Shown here: piece after piece, positions 21,468 to 34,205 of the stretch | Position numbering within the stretch: the first letter of the stretch is position 1 | Layout: the number at the start of each line of letters is the position of its first letter | NCBI GenBank assembly: GCA_030512335.1 | Contig: JAULSU010000002.1 | Coordinates: 3,968,001 to 4,032,000, forward strand | Direction: 5' to 3' | DNA: 64,000 bases | From: Immersiella caudata | Lineage: Eukaryota > Ascomycota > Sordariomycetes > Sordariales > Lasiosphaeriaceae | Translations under genes and position numbers: made by a program | The notes under the pieces: model-generated | The model's input: only the letters and a program-made list of their open reading frames with translations | Told to the model about the DNA's origin: nothing | Databases searched by the model: none

Positions 21468-24400
21468 ATGAACGCTCCGACTCTCGGCGAGGATGAGGAT
21501 AGGAACGATGGCGACACATCAGACGAGAGCGAAGTTGGAGAGATTAGCAGAGGTGTCAAGAGATGGATCTTCAATCCCACCTCGAAGCCTCGCCAGATAT
21601 CGGAAAAGCGCCGCGCCGACAACGCGGCTTTCGATCTGTGGATTGAGCAGAATCAGGTGTCCCTAGTCAAGCGGTCGCGGAAGATGATGCCCGGTGACGA
21701 TCTCTCAGCCTACGCCTTGGTCCAAGAGTTTGAGAACAAGAAGATTATTTCGACGCCGCGCGAGTATCAGCTCGAGTTGTTTGAGAAGGCGAAGACACAA
21801 AATGTTATTGCCGTTCTTGACACAGGCTCCGGAAAGACCCTGATCGCCGCACTTCTTCTGCGATGGACGCTCCAGAACGAAGTAGAAGCCCGGGCGAGAG
21901 GAGAGGGAAGGCGCATAGCGTTCTTCTTGGTCGATAAAGTTGCGCTGGTGTTCCAGCAGCATGCAGTCCTGACCTGCAACCTTGACTATCCCATCGAGAA
22001 GCTCTGCGGTGAGTTGGTGGATGGTGTTGAGTCCAAGGACTTCTGGAGCAAGGTGTTTGACAACAACATGGCGATTGTTTGCACGGCTGATATCCTGCGA
22101 ACCTGTCTGCATCGGTCATGGATTCGAATCGATCAGGTCAGTCTCCTCATTTTCGACGAGGCACACCACACGAAGAAAGAGCATCCGTATGCAAGCATCA
22201 TCAAGGACTTCTACGCAAAGGCCGAGCCCGGAAAATGCCGCCCTCGTATCCTGGGCATGACTGCCTCTCCCGTGGACTCCAAGATCGCACCCGAAAGGGC
22301 CGCCGCGGAGCTCGAGGGTCTTCTCCACAGCCAGATTGTCACCGTTTCCGATCCGGCCGTTTTGCAACATACCGTATGCAAGCCAAAGAAAGAGACCAGA
22401 CATGTGTACGAGAAGACAAGGAACGCCACCGAAACCGACCTCCAAGGCGCTCTGAGCGCCCTAGTTGGGCATCATTGGATGTTCAAAAAGGCGCTTCACT
22501 TCGCTAGATTCGCAGCCGTGGAATTGGGGCTTTGGTGTGTTGACAGGCACCTGCAAACATTTTTCCAGGAAGAAAATGCCGAGTCGATGGAAGCCAAGGC
22601 GTTGAGAGATGCGAAGTATAGCAATGCATCCGCAGATCGCTTCCTCGGCGAGGTTCGCCAAGCTCGTCAGATAGTGGAAAGTTATACGTTTTCGCGACCA
22701 GAGCTGAGCCCAAGTCTGCTATCGGACAAAGTCATCCAGCTGACAAACATAATCCGAGAGCGCTACAAAGACCTCGATAGCAACCGAAGGTGTATCATCT
22801 TCGTCGATCAGAGGAGAACGGCCATGATTCTTGCGGATCTCTTTCAGCAGCCCGATATGCAGATCTCTGGAGTCCGAGTGGGCGTCCTGGTGGGTTTTCT
22901 AGAGCTGGTGTGCTTTGCTCGCGTGCACTAACCATGTCAACTAGATGGGTGGCGGTGGAAGAGATGAGAAACAAGTCAGCTTTCGAGACCAGGTCCTGAC
23001 CATCCTCAAATTTCGACGCGGCGAGCTGAACTGCATTTTTGCAACTTCAATTGCCGAGGAAGGTCTAGATATCCCTGACTGCAACGTCATCATCAGGTTC
23101 GACTTGTACAAAACCCTCATCCAGTACATCCAGTCTCGCGGAAGGGCTCGCCAAGACGGATCCGAGTACATCCACATGATTGAGAGAGGGAATATGGATC
23201 ACTTGGCAAAACTCGAGGAGACGAAATCAGCAGAGCAAAAGCTGCGAGACTTCTGCCGAGCCATGCCCGAGGACAGGAAGTTGAAGGGTGCCCACTTCGG
23301 TCCAGATTCTTTCCCTTCGAAAGGCCGGCAATTCATTGTTCCAATAACCGGGGCCAAACTGAACTACCGCGAGAGCCTGGTCTACCTTGCTACGTTTGTA
23401 GCCCATTTGCCGCATCCGCCCGAGGTTGCCCTGCACCCTGAGTATGCGATCATTCCAGTTGGCGGCGGGTTTCAATGTGAAGTCATGCTTCCTAGCTGCT
23501 CACCAGTTACTAAAGCTGTTGGAAGGATATATCCCAGCAAGGCAATGGCCAAGTGCTCGGCAGCATTTGAAATGTGCCTCGAGCTCATCAAAGGGAAGTA
23601 TCTCGACGAGCATCTCCTACCAGCGTTCACCAAGCAACTGCCAGCTCTGCGCAACGCTCGGCTTGCTATCAGCTCGAAGAAAAGAGCAGAATATGATAGG
23701 CGTATCAAGCCGGAGATATGGTCGTACCTCGGGAAACCTACGGAACTGTATCTGACGGCTTTGACTCTGGCGAAGCCTGACGCACTGGGTCGTCCTTCTA
23801 AGCCACTTGCCCTGTTAACCAGGCAGCCAATTCCAAAGATTGCACCATTCCCTTTGTTTTGGGGAACAGATCGGTCCTCAGAGGTGCACTCCTCGCCATG
23901 TTCCCGCGCAATTACCGTCAATAAGCAGGATCTTGAGAGCTTGACAGCGACAACCATACGGATATTTAATGACGTTTTCAGCAAGTTGTACGAGGCATCG
24001 GCAAGCGAGTTACCTTACTTCATTGCTCCGGCACTCAGAGACCACTCATTCGACTTTTCATCTGCCGCCAACCCCAGGGAGATCTTAGATTGGGAGACGG
24101 TTCACTTTGTCTCACAAAACGATGGTCTCAAATATGATTTTGATGCGCCGGATGAGTTCTTCCACAACAAGTTTGTCAGCGATCCATTCGATGGATCACG
24201 AAAATTCTTCCTCATGGGTCGCCGCAAGGACCTGAGGCCTACAGATCCTGTCCCTGACAGAGTTGTTGCTCCAGGTCATCGCGCGTGGCTGAATTCCGAG
24301 AACCATGACATCTTCAACTACAGTATCAGCCTGTGGTCAAAATCCCGCTCCGTTATCGTGTTCCAAAAGGACCAGCCAGTTGTTGAGGCCGAGCTGCTCC

Positions 24401-26180
24401 CTATTCGGCGGAACATTTTGGACGAGAATATCGTAGATGAAGATTTGGAGTCCAAGAGGTGTTTTCTCATCCTTGAGCCCCTGAGAATCTCACCTGTCAG
24501 TTTTTGATTTCACTTCAGTCACAGATGCAAAATGCTAACATATCATAGTTGCCAATCGAGGTGGTTGCTATGGCATACAACTTTCCGGCTATCATACATC
24601 GCATTGAGTCCAACCTGATTGCTTTGGATGCGTGTAACCTGATGGGTCTGCCGAACATTCGTCCGAATCTTGCCTTGGAAGCCTTCACAAAAGATAGCGA
24701 CAACTCAGACGAGCATGACGCCGAAAGGATTAACTTTCAGGGAGGCATGGGGAATAACTATGAACGGCTGGAATTCTTGGGCGACTGCTTCTTGAAGATG
24801 GCGACAACCATTTCCATCTTCACTCAGGTGCTGGACTTGAATGAGTTCCACCTCCACTGTGAGAGAATGGCTCTTCTCTGCAACCAAAACCTTTTCAACA
24901 ATGCCTTGGAGGTGAAGCTGGAGCAGTATGTTCGATCTATGGCCTTCAACAGACGGACGTGGTACCCAGATGGGTTGACCTTGAAGAAAGGCAAGCGGAC
25001 AGAGGCGAGACGGAGGCACGCACTTGGAGACAAATCCATTGCAGACGTCTGCGAAGCCCTCATCGGCGCTGCTTATCTGACGACCTATGAAGAAGGCCGC
25101 TTTGACTTCGACATGGCAGTCCGGGCAGTCACGGCCGCTGTCAAGGACGAGAAGCACGCCATGACGAAGTGGACACAGTACTACCAAGCCTACCAGAAGC
25201 CCGGATGGCAAACAAGGCGCCCAACCGCGACACAGTTGGACATGGCTCGGAAATTTTACGACCGGTTGGGCTACAAATTCAAATACCCTACGCTGTTGCG
25301 GTCGGCCTTCCATCATCCATCCTATCCGACGCAGTATGAAAATCTGCCCAGCTACCAGCGTCTCGAGTTTCTGGGAGATTCTTTGTTTGATATGGTCTGC
25401 ATAGACTACATCTTCCACCGATATCCTGGCGCCGACCCTCAGTGGCTCACCGAGCACAAGATGGCCATGGTATCCAACCAGTTCTTAGGATGCCTAGCCT
25501 TCTATCTCGGTTTCCACCGTTCTATTCTGGCGAACACGCCCAATGTTCTTGGTGGCATTGCCGATTATGCAACCGAAATGGAAGAAGCGCTCCGCTCCGC
25601 AAAGGAGGAGGCGGTCCTTGAGGGTAAGACGGAGGCCGACTTCAAGAGGAACTTCTGGGTCAACTGCAGTCGTCCACCCAAGGCGCTTCCGGACGTGATA
25701 GAGTCCTATATTGGAGCCATTTTCGTCGATAGCGAGTACGACTTCAGCGTTGTTCAGTCTTTTTTCGACCGGCACGTGAAGCCGTGGTTCGAGGATATGC
25801 GAATTTACGACACGTACGCCAACAACCACCCCATCAACCAAGTGAAGGAAATGATGCAGTCAAAGTTCTACTGCTCAGACTGGCGCATGCTCACCAAGTC
25901 GACTCCCATTGGCAATGGCAGCGGAGACAGCGTTGATGATCTATTAGGTGGCAGCGGAACGAGATCACAAAAGGTGATCTGCGGCATCATGGTCCATGGG
26001 CGGATGCTGGCCCACGCGATATCAGAAAGCAGCCGCTACGCCAAGCCTGCGGCAGCTAAGAAAGCCGTTGAAATTCTTGAGAGCTTGGATTTTGACACCT
26101 TCAGGGGGAGCTATGGTTGCGATTGCATGGTGGATGGAGATACGAGCAATCTTGAGAAGGCGGTTGGACCTGTATTTTAG
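21468..26180 (+). CDS. Dicer-like ribonuclease, Dcl1 type
   Basis: Three exons, 21468-22889, 22945-24495 and 24549-26180, are joined by 55- and 53-nt introns, both phase 0, and give 1534 residues. The N-terminal DExD/H helicase has a Walker A motif DTGSGKT near 118-124 and DEAH at 230-233; its C-lobe has SIAEEGLDIPD and QSRGRARQ near 537-544. A dimerisation region follows (PSKAMAKCSAAFEMC), then a poorly conserved PAZ-like stretch. RNase IIIa is marked by YERLEFLGDCFLK near 1062 and RNase IIIb by YQRLEFLGDSLFDM near 1260. A dsRNA-binding-like tail ends with YGCDC. ISEKRRADNAAFDLW and the C-terminal CDC favour Dcl1 over Dcl2. Dicers cut dsRNA into small RNAs for quelling, antiviral defence or meiotic silencing. 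No catalytic motif is missing. Confidence 0.95.
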
Positions 26181-26575
26181 GTTGAGGCGCCTATCGTTTG
26201 TGAGTTGAGGCGTTGGTTATGATAACAGAAGCGTTTTGTCGTTATGAATATCTAGCGAATTGATATTTCTGGGGCGTGTTTTCGTAACTTGGAGGCGTGA
26301 ATGTGCATTCGGTGAGGCGCCTTTGGCACCTGACGGAGGGTTGGGTGGGTTCTAGAAGGCGTGGACCATTCTTTGGAGGCGGCGAGTAATATATCAGTTG
26401 CATTCGAAATGATATTTTATGCATTGAAAGTTCTATTGGAAGCCTAGAATGTTCTCCGCGACGCCTGGACGTATTCTATCAAGGCGTGAATATGATCGAT
26501 CATGTGCCTTGCCTTCCATAACAACTGCTTCAGGGCGTCCTCAGATAGCCTATTATTGTCTAGCACGCCTCCAAG
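26181..26575. repeat. Cluster of GAGGCGTG/AGGCGCC motifs downstream of dcl1
   Basis: Within about 390 bases the core AGGCG or GGGCG occurs roughly ten times on both strands, e.g. at 26185, 26208, 26271, 26292, 26314, 26356, 26376, 26481 and 26532, and inverted near 26461 and 26564. GGAGGCGTG appears exactly at 26291-26299 on plus and at 26564-26572 on minus. The surrounding DNA is AT-rich. This may be a decayed repeat or the dcl1 3' region. Confidence 0.5.
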
Positions 26576-27949
26576 ACGAGGATGACCTATAGTTCAGCGT
26601 ACAGTGACTAACTGTGTGCTGGTATGGTGTTCCTTCGTGAGCTATCAGATGTTACCCTAACTAGACTTTGATAATCAGAGGGCTTGAGGAACTTAAATTG
26701 TGACTACTCGTAGGCTTGATGGAGTCTGAACCTAGGTACCTCAGGGAAGGGGTAAAATTTTAATTCTAATGATAAAAAGCGGGATAGATTTCGGAAAGGA
26801 ACAGGATTAATCTTAGATAAGACCTAGATAACTCGTAGGCTGAAACGAAACATATGCTCGCTGAAAACTGAATATTCATGAAATAGAAACAAAACAGTTC
26901 GTATATTAAAACAGCATATTTATGAGCTGTTCCCGGTAAGGTGTTCAATGACAGCCTTGTGCATATATCAGCTTTCCACACACCCCGCCAACCTCATCGT
27001 CGCAGTGCAGATACCTAGATGTCACTGACACTATCACCACCTGATCAACCGTGCATGTTAATCTCAACCCGATGTTACCCATCAACACGCACGTTCTTGG
27101 GGATATCTGTTTCAGACCATCAGTTTCCGTGGGGGATAGTGATACCGATGATGCTACTCAAAGCTAACGCATATCTAGGCTTGATGCAAGATAACAGCAG
27201 AAGGGGGGTGACAGGGGCAGCACAAGTCAACATGAGGTCATAACCACCATCCACTACAAACTTGAACACAACATTGAACCCACAGACAGCTTCAAATTCG
27301 AACTATCAGTTCATATTCCACCCCCCTTCAAAATGATACCGAGCTGGGCGCCGCGCAAGTTGTTGGAATTCCAGCCTCACACATGCACAGCCAACCTCGT
27401 CAGCTGGGTAACACCTATCTCAACCAGAAAATAAGGGAAAACTTTCTCTCGTATTAAAGGCATTATTAAACGGTATACTCGATGAATACCATAACCAAAC
27501 CTCCAATGCTCCCATAGGTAAACATACCCAAATACCTAATTGGCATATCCTGTACTAAAGTGCAGCACACGCTGGTGTCAAAATATCCCCCCTTATTGCT
27601 GCAGCCAAGTCAAGGTATCATCAAGAGTCAAATCCAAGCCGATACGCCCTCCCCTCAAATGCCGACTTTACCCTTTCCCCTTGCCGCGTCTCGCGAACTG
27701 AACCGAGCCGCGTCCAACCGCGGTGGGTATGATTGGCGAAACAAAAAAAAGGACCCCAAAACAACCCGGTGCTCCCTTGCCGTCCAATCCCGTTTCTAAT
27801 CAATACCAGACATGATACTCATGCTTCCGCCCCTTTTCGAAACGCCGTCGCTTCCATGTAAACTGATGCTCTTCGCGATTCCTTTTCCTGTTTACCGTCC
27901 AGGTAGAACTGATTGACAAATGAAATGTGTGTTGTGGATACGTGTAATG
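26576..27949. other. AT-rich gene-free tract
   Basis: Long AT-rich DNA with no coding frame of protein-like composition; an 11-mer ACTCGTAGGCT recurs near 26706 and 26830. The composition contrasts with the GC-balanced neighbours. It could be a RIP-degraded repeat, but I recognise no transposon protein in it. The last 400 bases are the 3' flank of the convergent gene ending at 27950. Confidence 0.45.
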
Positions 27950-30474
27950 TCAAAATTCGACATCAGCGTGATTGGCCTCATCGTCAATAGGTGCGACGAG
28001 CGGTTCCTTGATGCCCAGCGCGACGGCTGACCTGGCCTTCCTGGGTCGTGCGGCCTGAATTCCTGAGGCCCTCTTTCGTGCTTTGGTCTCCTTACGTAGG
28101 CGAACCGCAGCAGAGACGTCGACCTTGCCTGTTCGTTCTTCCTCAATGACCTCATGTGAGTAGGCGCGATTCCTGGCAGGAGAACTGCAGATCGCCGACA
28201 GTCGCTTAGTACCACGGATACCGCGCATCGGAGAGGCGGTAATAGGAGAGTTGCACGGTGTGTCCTCATCTTCGGAGTCGGCAGCTGTGTCGAGAATGAA
28301 TCGACGGCCACCGGCAGGCCCGAAGGACCCATGGTCATATATCGGGGGAAGGGAGATGCTTGATCGGGCATGCTGCAGCATCTGCCTTTGTTTTGGGCTG
28401 GCCTCCTTTGGGGGAGCGGAGGGGAGACCAGGCAGTTGGAAACCCCCCATGCCGTAGCCGGTATCGCTGAAGAGGAGCTGCTCTTCGCCCTCGCCGCGTG
28501 GGCGTCGGGACTCGATAAATGAATCGTCATCGGAGGAGATGTAGTCGTCGATATTGAAGTTGTTATTGCTGTTGTATGGGATGTTGTTGGGTGAAAACGC
28601 GGCACCGCTGTCCAAAGAAGCATGACTGGGCACTTTGGTGATGGAAGGGGCGCCCTGGCTCAAGTCGATCGACGTGTTTGCGGTATGGCGTGAGAGTTTG
28701 GAGCTGGTATCGGAGGTTGTTGGTGTTGCCGAGGAGGTAGACCATCCGCGTATGCTTCGAGTTCTCAGGGGAGCTAGCTCGGGACTATTCCCCGGGTTAC
28801 TTTCCCCGGCTAACTCGGGCACTGGCTCTGGGATCTCATGGATCGTAAAAGGACTCCTGATGTCTATAGACAAACAAGTCAGCATTCTAAATCCGAATCA
28901 TTTGACAAAGACGAGAATCAAAAAAGCACTAACAGTGCGAGCGCCCGGGGCCCACGGGGGTTGTTGGAGAAGCAGCAACATCAAAGTCAATGGTAACCTC
29001 GGGAAGGGAAATCACGGATTGTTTCTTGCTGGCGTGGTGGTGTTTGGAGCGTGGATAAGACAAAGGGGTCGCATCGAAAACCGGGTCCCGGCTGGCAAAC
29101 GAAGCAGAAGGCTGGAGGGTATGCAGACTGTGACGCTTGCGAGGAGAGGCGCTGGCAGGGTTGGTAACTGACCCACGATGGGGGCGAGATGGAGGCCGAA
29201 GAGGGAAAGATCTGTCACCCGGGAGAGGATTTCCGTAGATGCTGTCGTGGAACAGGTAATCTCCTATTGGCGCCCCAGCCCTTTGCTTGGCGAGGACCAC
29301 CGAGTCGCGGGGGAGTGCTGGGGAATGGGCCGTGGCGGGTCGTGCGGTCTTTGGCCGCTCCTGGACGGTTGGCGAGCTGAGAGTGAGCGATGCCAGCGTG
29401 GGAAGATCCCACGATGGCTTTTTAGATTGGGAAGTGACGGGCCGAATCGGGTTGCTGGAAGTTCGCATGCCTTTACTCCTCTTCGGCGAAGGATCACTCT
29501 CGGTGCCAGCAGACGCTGTGGGTACGTAGCTGTTGACAGACTGGCGCCGCCTCAGAAGAGGTGAATCTGCTTCAGAGTATGTGAACTCAAGGGCACGAAC
29601 ACGAGGAACAAGAGGCCGGAGGGCGGCTGTTTTCTTGGGAAAAGAGAAGTTTGCCGAAGAAGAGGTGAGCGATCTCGTCCTGATGTCGGCGATGCTGATA
29701 CCGTTGGATGGACCTTCCTGTGCAGGAAGCCTAGGTACGTGGGCGTAGAACCTCTGTACCGGAGAGGACTCAAGGTTGAAGCCGTTCACTCCGATATTTC
29801 TGTCTGCAACATCCTCTCCATAGTCTCTAGCACCAGACGCCTTGACTCTTGACCGGAAATCAGCTGGTCTGATTTCGGACTGAGCATCGAGAAGATCCTT
29901 GAACCCCTTCCCACCATCACTTCGCATCGAATTGCTAACTGAGTTGCTCCGCGAGTGGCCGACAACAGGCTGGGGCCCCTGAGCAACTGACTCAGCAGAA
30001 CCAGTGAGAGATGCAGGGCGACTTCCGGGATTCGCTGTCGTTGGCCGAGTCAGAAGCCGAAAAGAAACCGGAGGTCCCACCCGCAAGGGATTCTTTCGTA
30101 ACCGGGACCCAGCATTGGCCCATACTGTGGGCGGGGAGTTCCCGTCCGGCGCAGTGCTTGGCCTTTCTACAGCTTCCTCCTCCTTGAACAAAGGCACTGC
30201 TGGCGCGGGTGCTGGAGATTCGGCTACACGGGTAGCGGGCGGGGAGATTCGAATGGGGCTGATCTTAGAGCGGCCTCGAGGGGCGGCTGGCTTGCTGGAG
30301 AAGCCATTGGTGACTATGGGCGTTGGATCTGGGCAATTTGTAAGCTGATGCTGTTTTGAAGCTGGATTTCTCTGAGGGGAGCTTACTCTGAGTTGGAGGA
30401 GCCCCTGCAGGAGCTGGCTGTTTTCCCTTGGCCTTGTCACTTGACCTCTTGGTGAGAAAGCTTAGAAAGCCCAT
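27950..30474 (-). CDS. Long disordered Ser/Pro/Arg-rich fungal protein, function unknown
   Basis: Three exons, 30474-30387, 30328-28934 and 28863-27950, are joined by 58- and 70-nt introns in phase 1 and give 798 residues. It starts MGFLSFLTKRSSDKAKGK, a short hydrophobic/basic N-terminus in which Gly2 could be considered for N-myristoylation, although the position-6 Ser/Thr preference is not met. The rest is Ser/Pro/Thr/Arg-rich without a folded domain I recognise. It contains many possible phosphorylation sites (RRRQSVNSY, SSDDDSFIESRR, ADSEDEDTPCNSP) and a basic stretch near the C-terminus (RLRKETKARKRASG), possibly a nuclear signal. The family appears to be conserved only in filamentous ascomycetes. 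Convergent with dcl1. Confidence 0.8.
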
Positions 30475-33400
30475 ATTGTTAGGGAGCGGCTGCCATGGGC
30501 GCCCAGCAGCCTCGAGTCCGGCGAGGGTGGTGAGCCGGTGAGCTCTCGTGTACTGAGCGGGCGGCGGGATGAGAGAGAGAGTAGCGTCTGGGAGGTGGGT
30601 GAGGGGGGCAGTAGACCTGAAATAGGACAGGAACTGAATTGGGGGAGCAGCAATGGCAGGAGGATCACTAGACGGGAAATATTGGAGTGGAGGGGGGGCG
30701 GGAAGAGATGGGAGATCCAAGAAATATGAGATGGAGCGCGGGACGGCAGCCCGGCGCACAACGCTATATGGCGCCGTGGATTTTGGGTACCAAGAATCAG
30801 AGCGATCTGACAATCTGGGAGTGCAAGGAGATCCCGAACGCGAGACCAAGGGACTCCAAGACGCACCTGAGCGAACGGGGTGGCAGCAGAGTCCCACCTT
30901 GTATCGCCCGTAGGTAGTGTACTTACACCAGCCCGGCACAGGCCACCATCCCCCCCCTCAGGTTTCCTCAAGTCCCCTCAGGTACTGGTGCGCTGTGCAC
31001 GCTGCGCGCCCGATTGTATGTGATAAGCCGCACCGAAGGCTCGGAACCTTGCATGAAGGCGTCACGGTTCCCAGTGCGGGCGCTGCCCATTACACGTGTA
31101 GCCACTGGGGCTAGGGACAGGTCGCCAGTCGAGGCACGCTGAGTCGGAGCTACCACTCCTTCTCCTGACATTGGAAACCTAGCGCCGCGGCGGGGCGGCA
31201 GGTGTCCGGACAGCAGTTTGTGAGAGAGCTGCGTTTTTTCACGACCTCCCAGCCTATCGTGACCAGACCAGCTGCACGGCACGGCATATGCAAACCGAGG
31301 GCGCCAGGGGTAGGACAACTGACAGGGGTGTCCTGGCTCTGGCCAACGATACGATACTCCAGCTGTCGCGACATCACAAACATGCCCGAGTCCCTGGCGG
31401 AGCGAGGCCGTTTGCACGCCGCAGTAAGGGGCTTTCAATTGTGTGAAGAGACAGGACGGGAGCGGCTAAATACGAGCAACGCAGCAACCCGTCACTGGGC
31501 GAGACGCTGGAGGAGGCTCGTGATTTGAGTAGTGCGAGAGCGATGGCGACGATGGGAGGCTGTCGACTTGGCGGGGGACGGCGTGATCGAGGGGTATCGT
31601 GGTAGTCTGGCCGTGCGCTCGCCTCTCTCTGCTGGCGAGTTGCTGGCGAAGCGTCGTCGAGCAGCGGTCGAGCCGTCTAGGTAGGTCTGATCCCGACCGA
31701 ATTGAGGTCACCGCCTCGCAGCCATGCATCTCCTCCACCCACACCAACTGTGCTCTGGCGCGGCCGGAGCGCGGGAAGAAGGCTGGTGGCACTCACTGAT
31801 GTGGCTGGAAGCCCGTAATGAGCGACAGCGCTGAAATCCATCCATTATTTTGTGCCAATTTGTGCCACAGCCATCATTTCCAGACCATGCTGTACGCGCC
31901 CGAAGTATCGGTTCGGACCCATCGAGCCAGAGCTGTCGCAAAGTCGGGCCAGAGAACTCGCAAGGCGTCGACGAAATTACCATGATTCATGCGCGACACC
32001 TTCGCTGAATCTCGATTTCCCCTAGTGTCGAGTTCGATCGGAACTTGGGGCGCCCCAGTTCGTCTTGAGTTTGGCGTTTGGCAGAAACAACCCCCCTGAT
32101 TTGCTCCATCCAGCACATGGCTCAGCTTTGCTTTTTTCCGTCCTGGCGTCTTCCATGCAATCCATGGAAAACGTCTCCTCAAGTACGGTGCCTTGGCGAA
32201 AGAATGGCGCCTTCGGCGTCTCCAGGGTCGCCCTAGCCTTGTTCAAGGGATCTCCGTTGGCCAAGCGGATCCTGGAGGCCGATCCGGGGCAAGGATGTTC
32301 CCGCCATTCGACCGTCCAGGGACCCCATGAAAGGTGGCCGATCAGAACAAAAAAAACAATTTTCGTCCAGCCTCCCGGTTCCCGTCCAACAACACATGAA
32401 TCACGGCAGGAAAAAGGGACGCGTCTGGGGAAGGAGCTGGCGAACTTGTCATACTTTGCTGCATCGCCTAGGGAAGGCGTGAGCAACCTGTCACACCTGC
32501 TTCGGGGGTTCGGCCTAGCAACGCACATTGGAACACCCGTGGGCAGCTGCACCTGAAATGGCTCCTGCGCTGACTACTGCAAGGAAGATTCTTCTCTACT
32601 CGTCATGCGCAGAGCCCACCAGCCACCGCTGGCCACGACGCCGGCAGCGCTCGAATCCTCTCAATCGATCGCAAATATCTGCCTGGAAACCATCTCAACA
32701 CTGCCGCTACACAGTGCAGAGACTCCTCTCATGGTTGAACGGAGAGCCTAGGTGGCACGGACCATTGCCTGGAAATAAACAAGCAAACTGGGGCACTCCC
32801 AAGCAGGTGCCCTGGGCCGAACCGGGAAGCCTCGACATCGGCAGCCCAGCTGTCCCGCCCCAATTTGGAAGTCGCTGGGAATCTGCAGGTACAAACCGCA
32901 CAGGCAGTAATCGCCCTTTGAGCACTGCCGTCTCCCGTCCAGTAGTGAGACAACAGCATGCATACCGCCTCTTTCTCCTTTTCTTGTCCCGTCGCCTATT
33001 CTCCCGTTTGCAACGGCAATGCAGTCGCTCAGGGTGCCGTCACCAATTCGCCTGAGCGGAAAAGGTTGTCTGCTCTCAGCCGAGGGTTAGGGTGCGCGAT
33101 CGTGCCGTTTGCACTGACACTCGAAGTTGGTTCGCGATCCTGACTGCGCCGAGCTTTCCCCAATCTTGATCAAGCTCCGTGGACGCTGCGTGGCAGTTTA
33201 CATCGGCGTGGGAATGGGTAGCGAGCTTGTCCCCTTTGGATGCGCTTGCAACCGTGCATCGGTGAGGGTGGCATCCCGATCCTCTTTCTTGCGGGGAACT
33301 TCTCCTCCACAGGTGCTTCACGGCCAACTCAACGATGCAATCGAGTCTGAGCGTGCATCAAAGGGCCATTCGTCCAGTTGTGCGAGCACTGCGAACGGTA

Positions 33401-34205
33401 GGCAGGTTACCGGACTTGGACGAAGCGGAGCCACCCTCCACAATGGCGGCGAGGCGGGTCTGGAAATTGCAAACCAGATAGCAAACTTGGACTCGGGAGC
33501 TGAAGATGACGATAGTCATTGTTGTGATACCATGAACCGCGGCATCAGCGAGGATACCGTACCTCTGTCGCGTTCCCGTTGGGCGGCTCCGGGGCCGAGA
33601 TCCAAACTTTCAGATTTCCGGGCCGGTTATACCCCGTACGCAAGCAATACTTTGGGAAATAGATCCAATAATGCAACGTCGCAACCGCTGACCTTGCCGA
33701 GAACCAGCAAAAACTCTGCTATAAATCAGCCACATAGTGACCCCTTCAGGCCCTACGAGCAGCTTGCCCTTTAAGAAGGGTATAACAAGCTCTTCTGCCA
33801 GGCACTGAGCCATGGTTGAGAAGGGAATAAAGGCCAGAACGTTCCGTGGGTAATGGTATTCGCGATCCTCATGACCCTGGTCAATGTCTAAGATGATCTA
33901 AGTTCACCCACCATCCCGGCGTCGGACAGAGCTGGCTCCTGAGACTGTTCCTGAGGAATAACTCCTCTTGGAGGACCCGGTTGGCGTTTGGGGTGAGAGT
34001 AAGACCCAAAATCATCGGAAGGCAGGCCGTGTAACGATAGACAAGAGTCCAGATAAACTGCAGAGGCAGGCTAAGCAGCAACGCTGTGTAGATTCGAGAT
34101 CAAAAGCCCTATGATGACTCCATGAGGGTAGATCTCGCAGCTTCTCTCTGCCCAACGGTCTCGCAGATCCCTCTGCACCCTCAGACATGCCATACCACCT
34201 CATCA
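30475..34205. other. Gene-poor interval of 3.7 kb
   Basis: Apart from the orphan frame at 33214-33774, nothing coding is supported. The first part is the promoter and leader of the gene starting at 30474. A telomere-like GGGTTAGGGT lies at 33084-33093. No transposon proteins are seen. Confidence 0.45.
33214..33774 (+). CDS. Possible orphan gene, 186 codons
   Basis: An open frame with ATG at 33214 (MGSELVPFGCACNRASVRV) ends in FRPYEQLAL. The frame stays open to 33127 upstream without an ATG. Composition is mixed, soluble and rather protein-like (EIANQIANLDSGAEDDDSHC), but there is no recognised domain, no signal peptide and no conserved splice structure. It may be chance. Confidence 0.22.
   Translation: MGSELVPFGCACNRASVRVASRSSFLRGTSPPQVLHGQLNDAIESERASKGHSSSCASTANGRQVTGLGRSGATLHNGGEAGLEIANQIANLDSGAEDDDSHCCDTMNRGISEDTVPLSRSRWAAPGPRSKLSDFRAGYTPYASNTLGNRSNNATSQPLTLPRTSKNSAINQPHSDPFRPYEQLAL

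Noticed and set aside
21468..30474. dcl1 and its neighbours as a dedicated RNA-silencing gene cluster
   Set aside because: No Argonaute, RdRP or QIP-like gene lies nearby; flanking genes are vitamin B6 oxidase and a disordered protein of unknown role.
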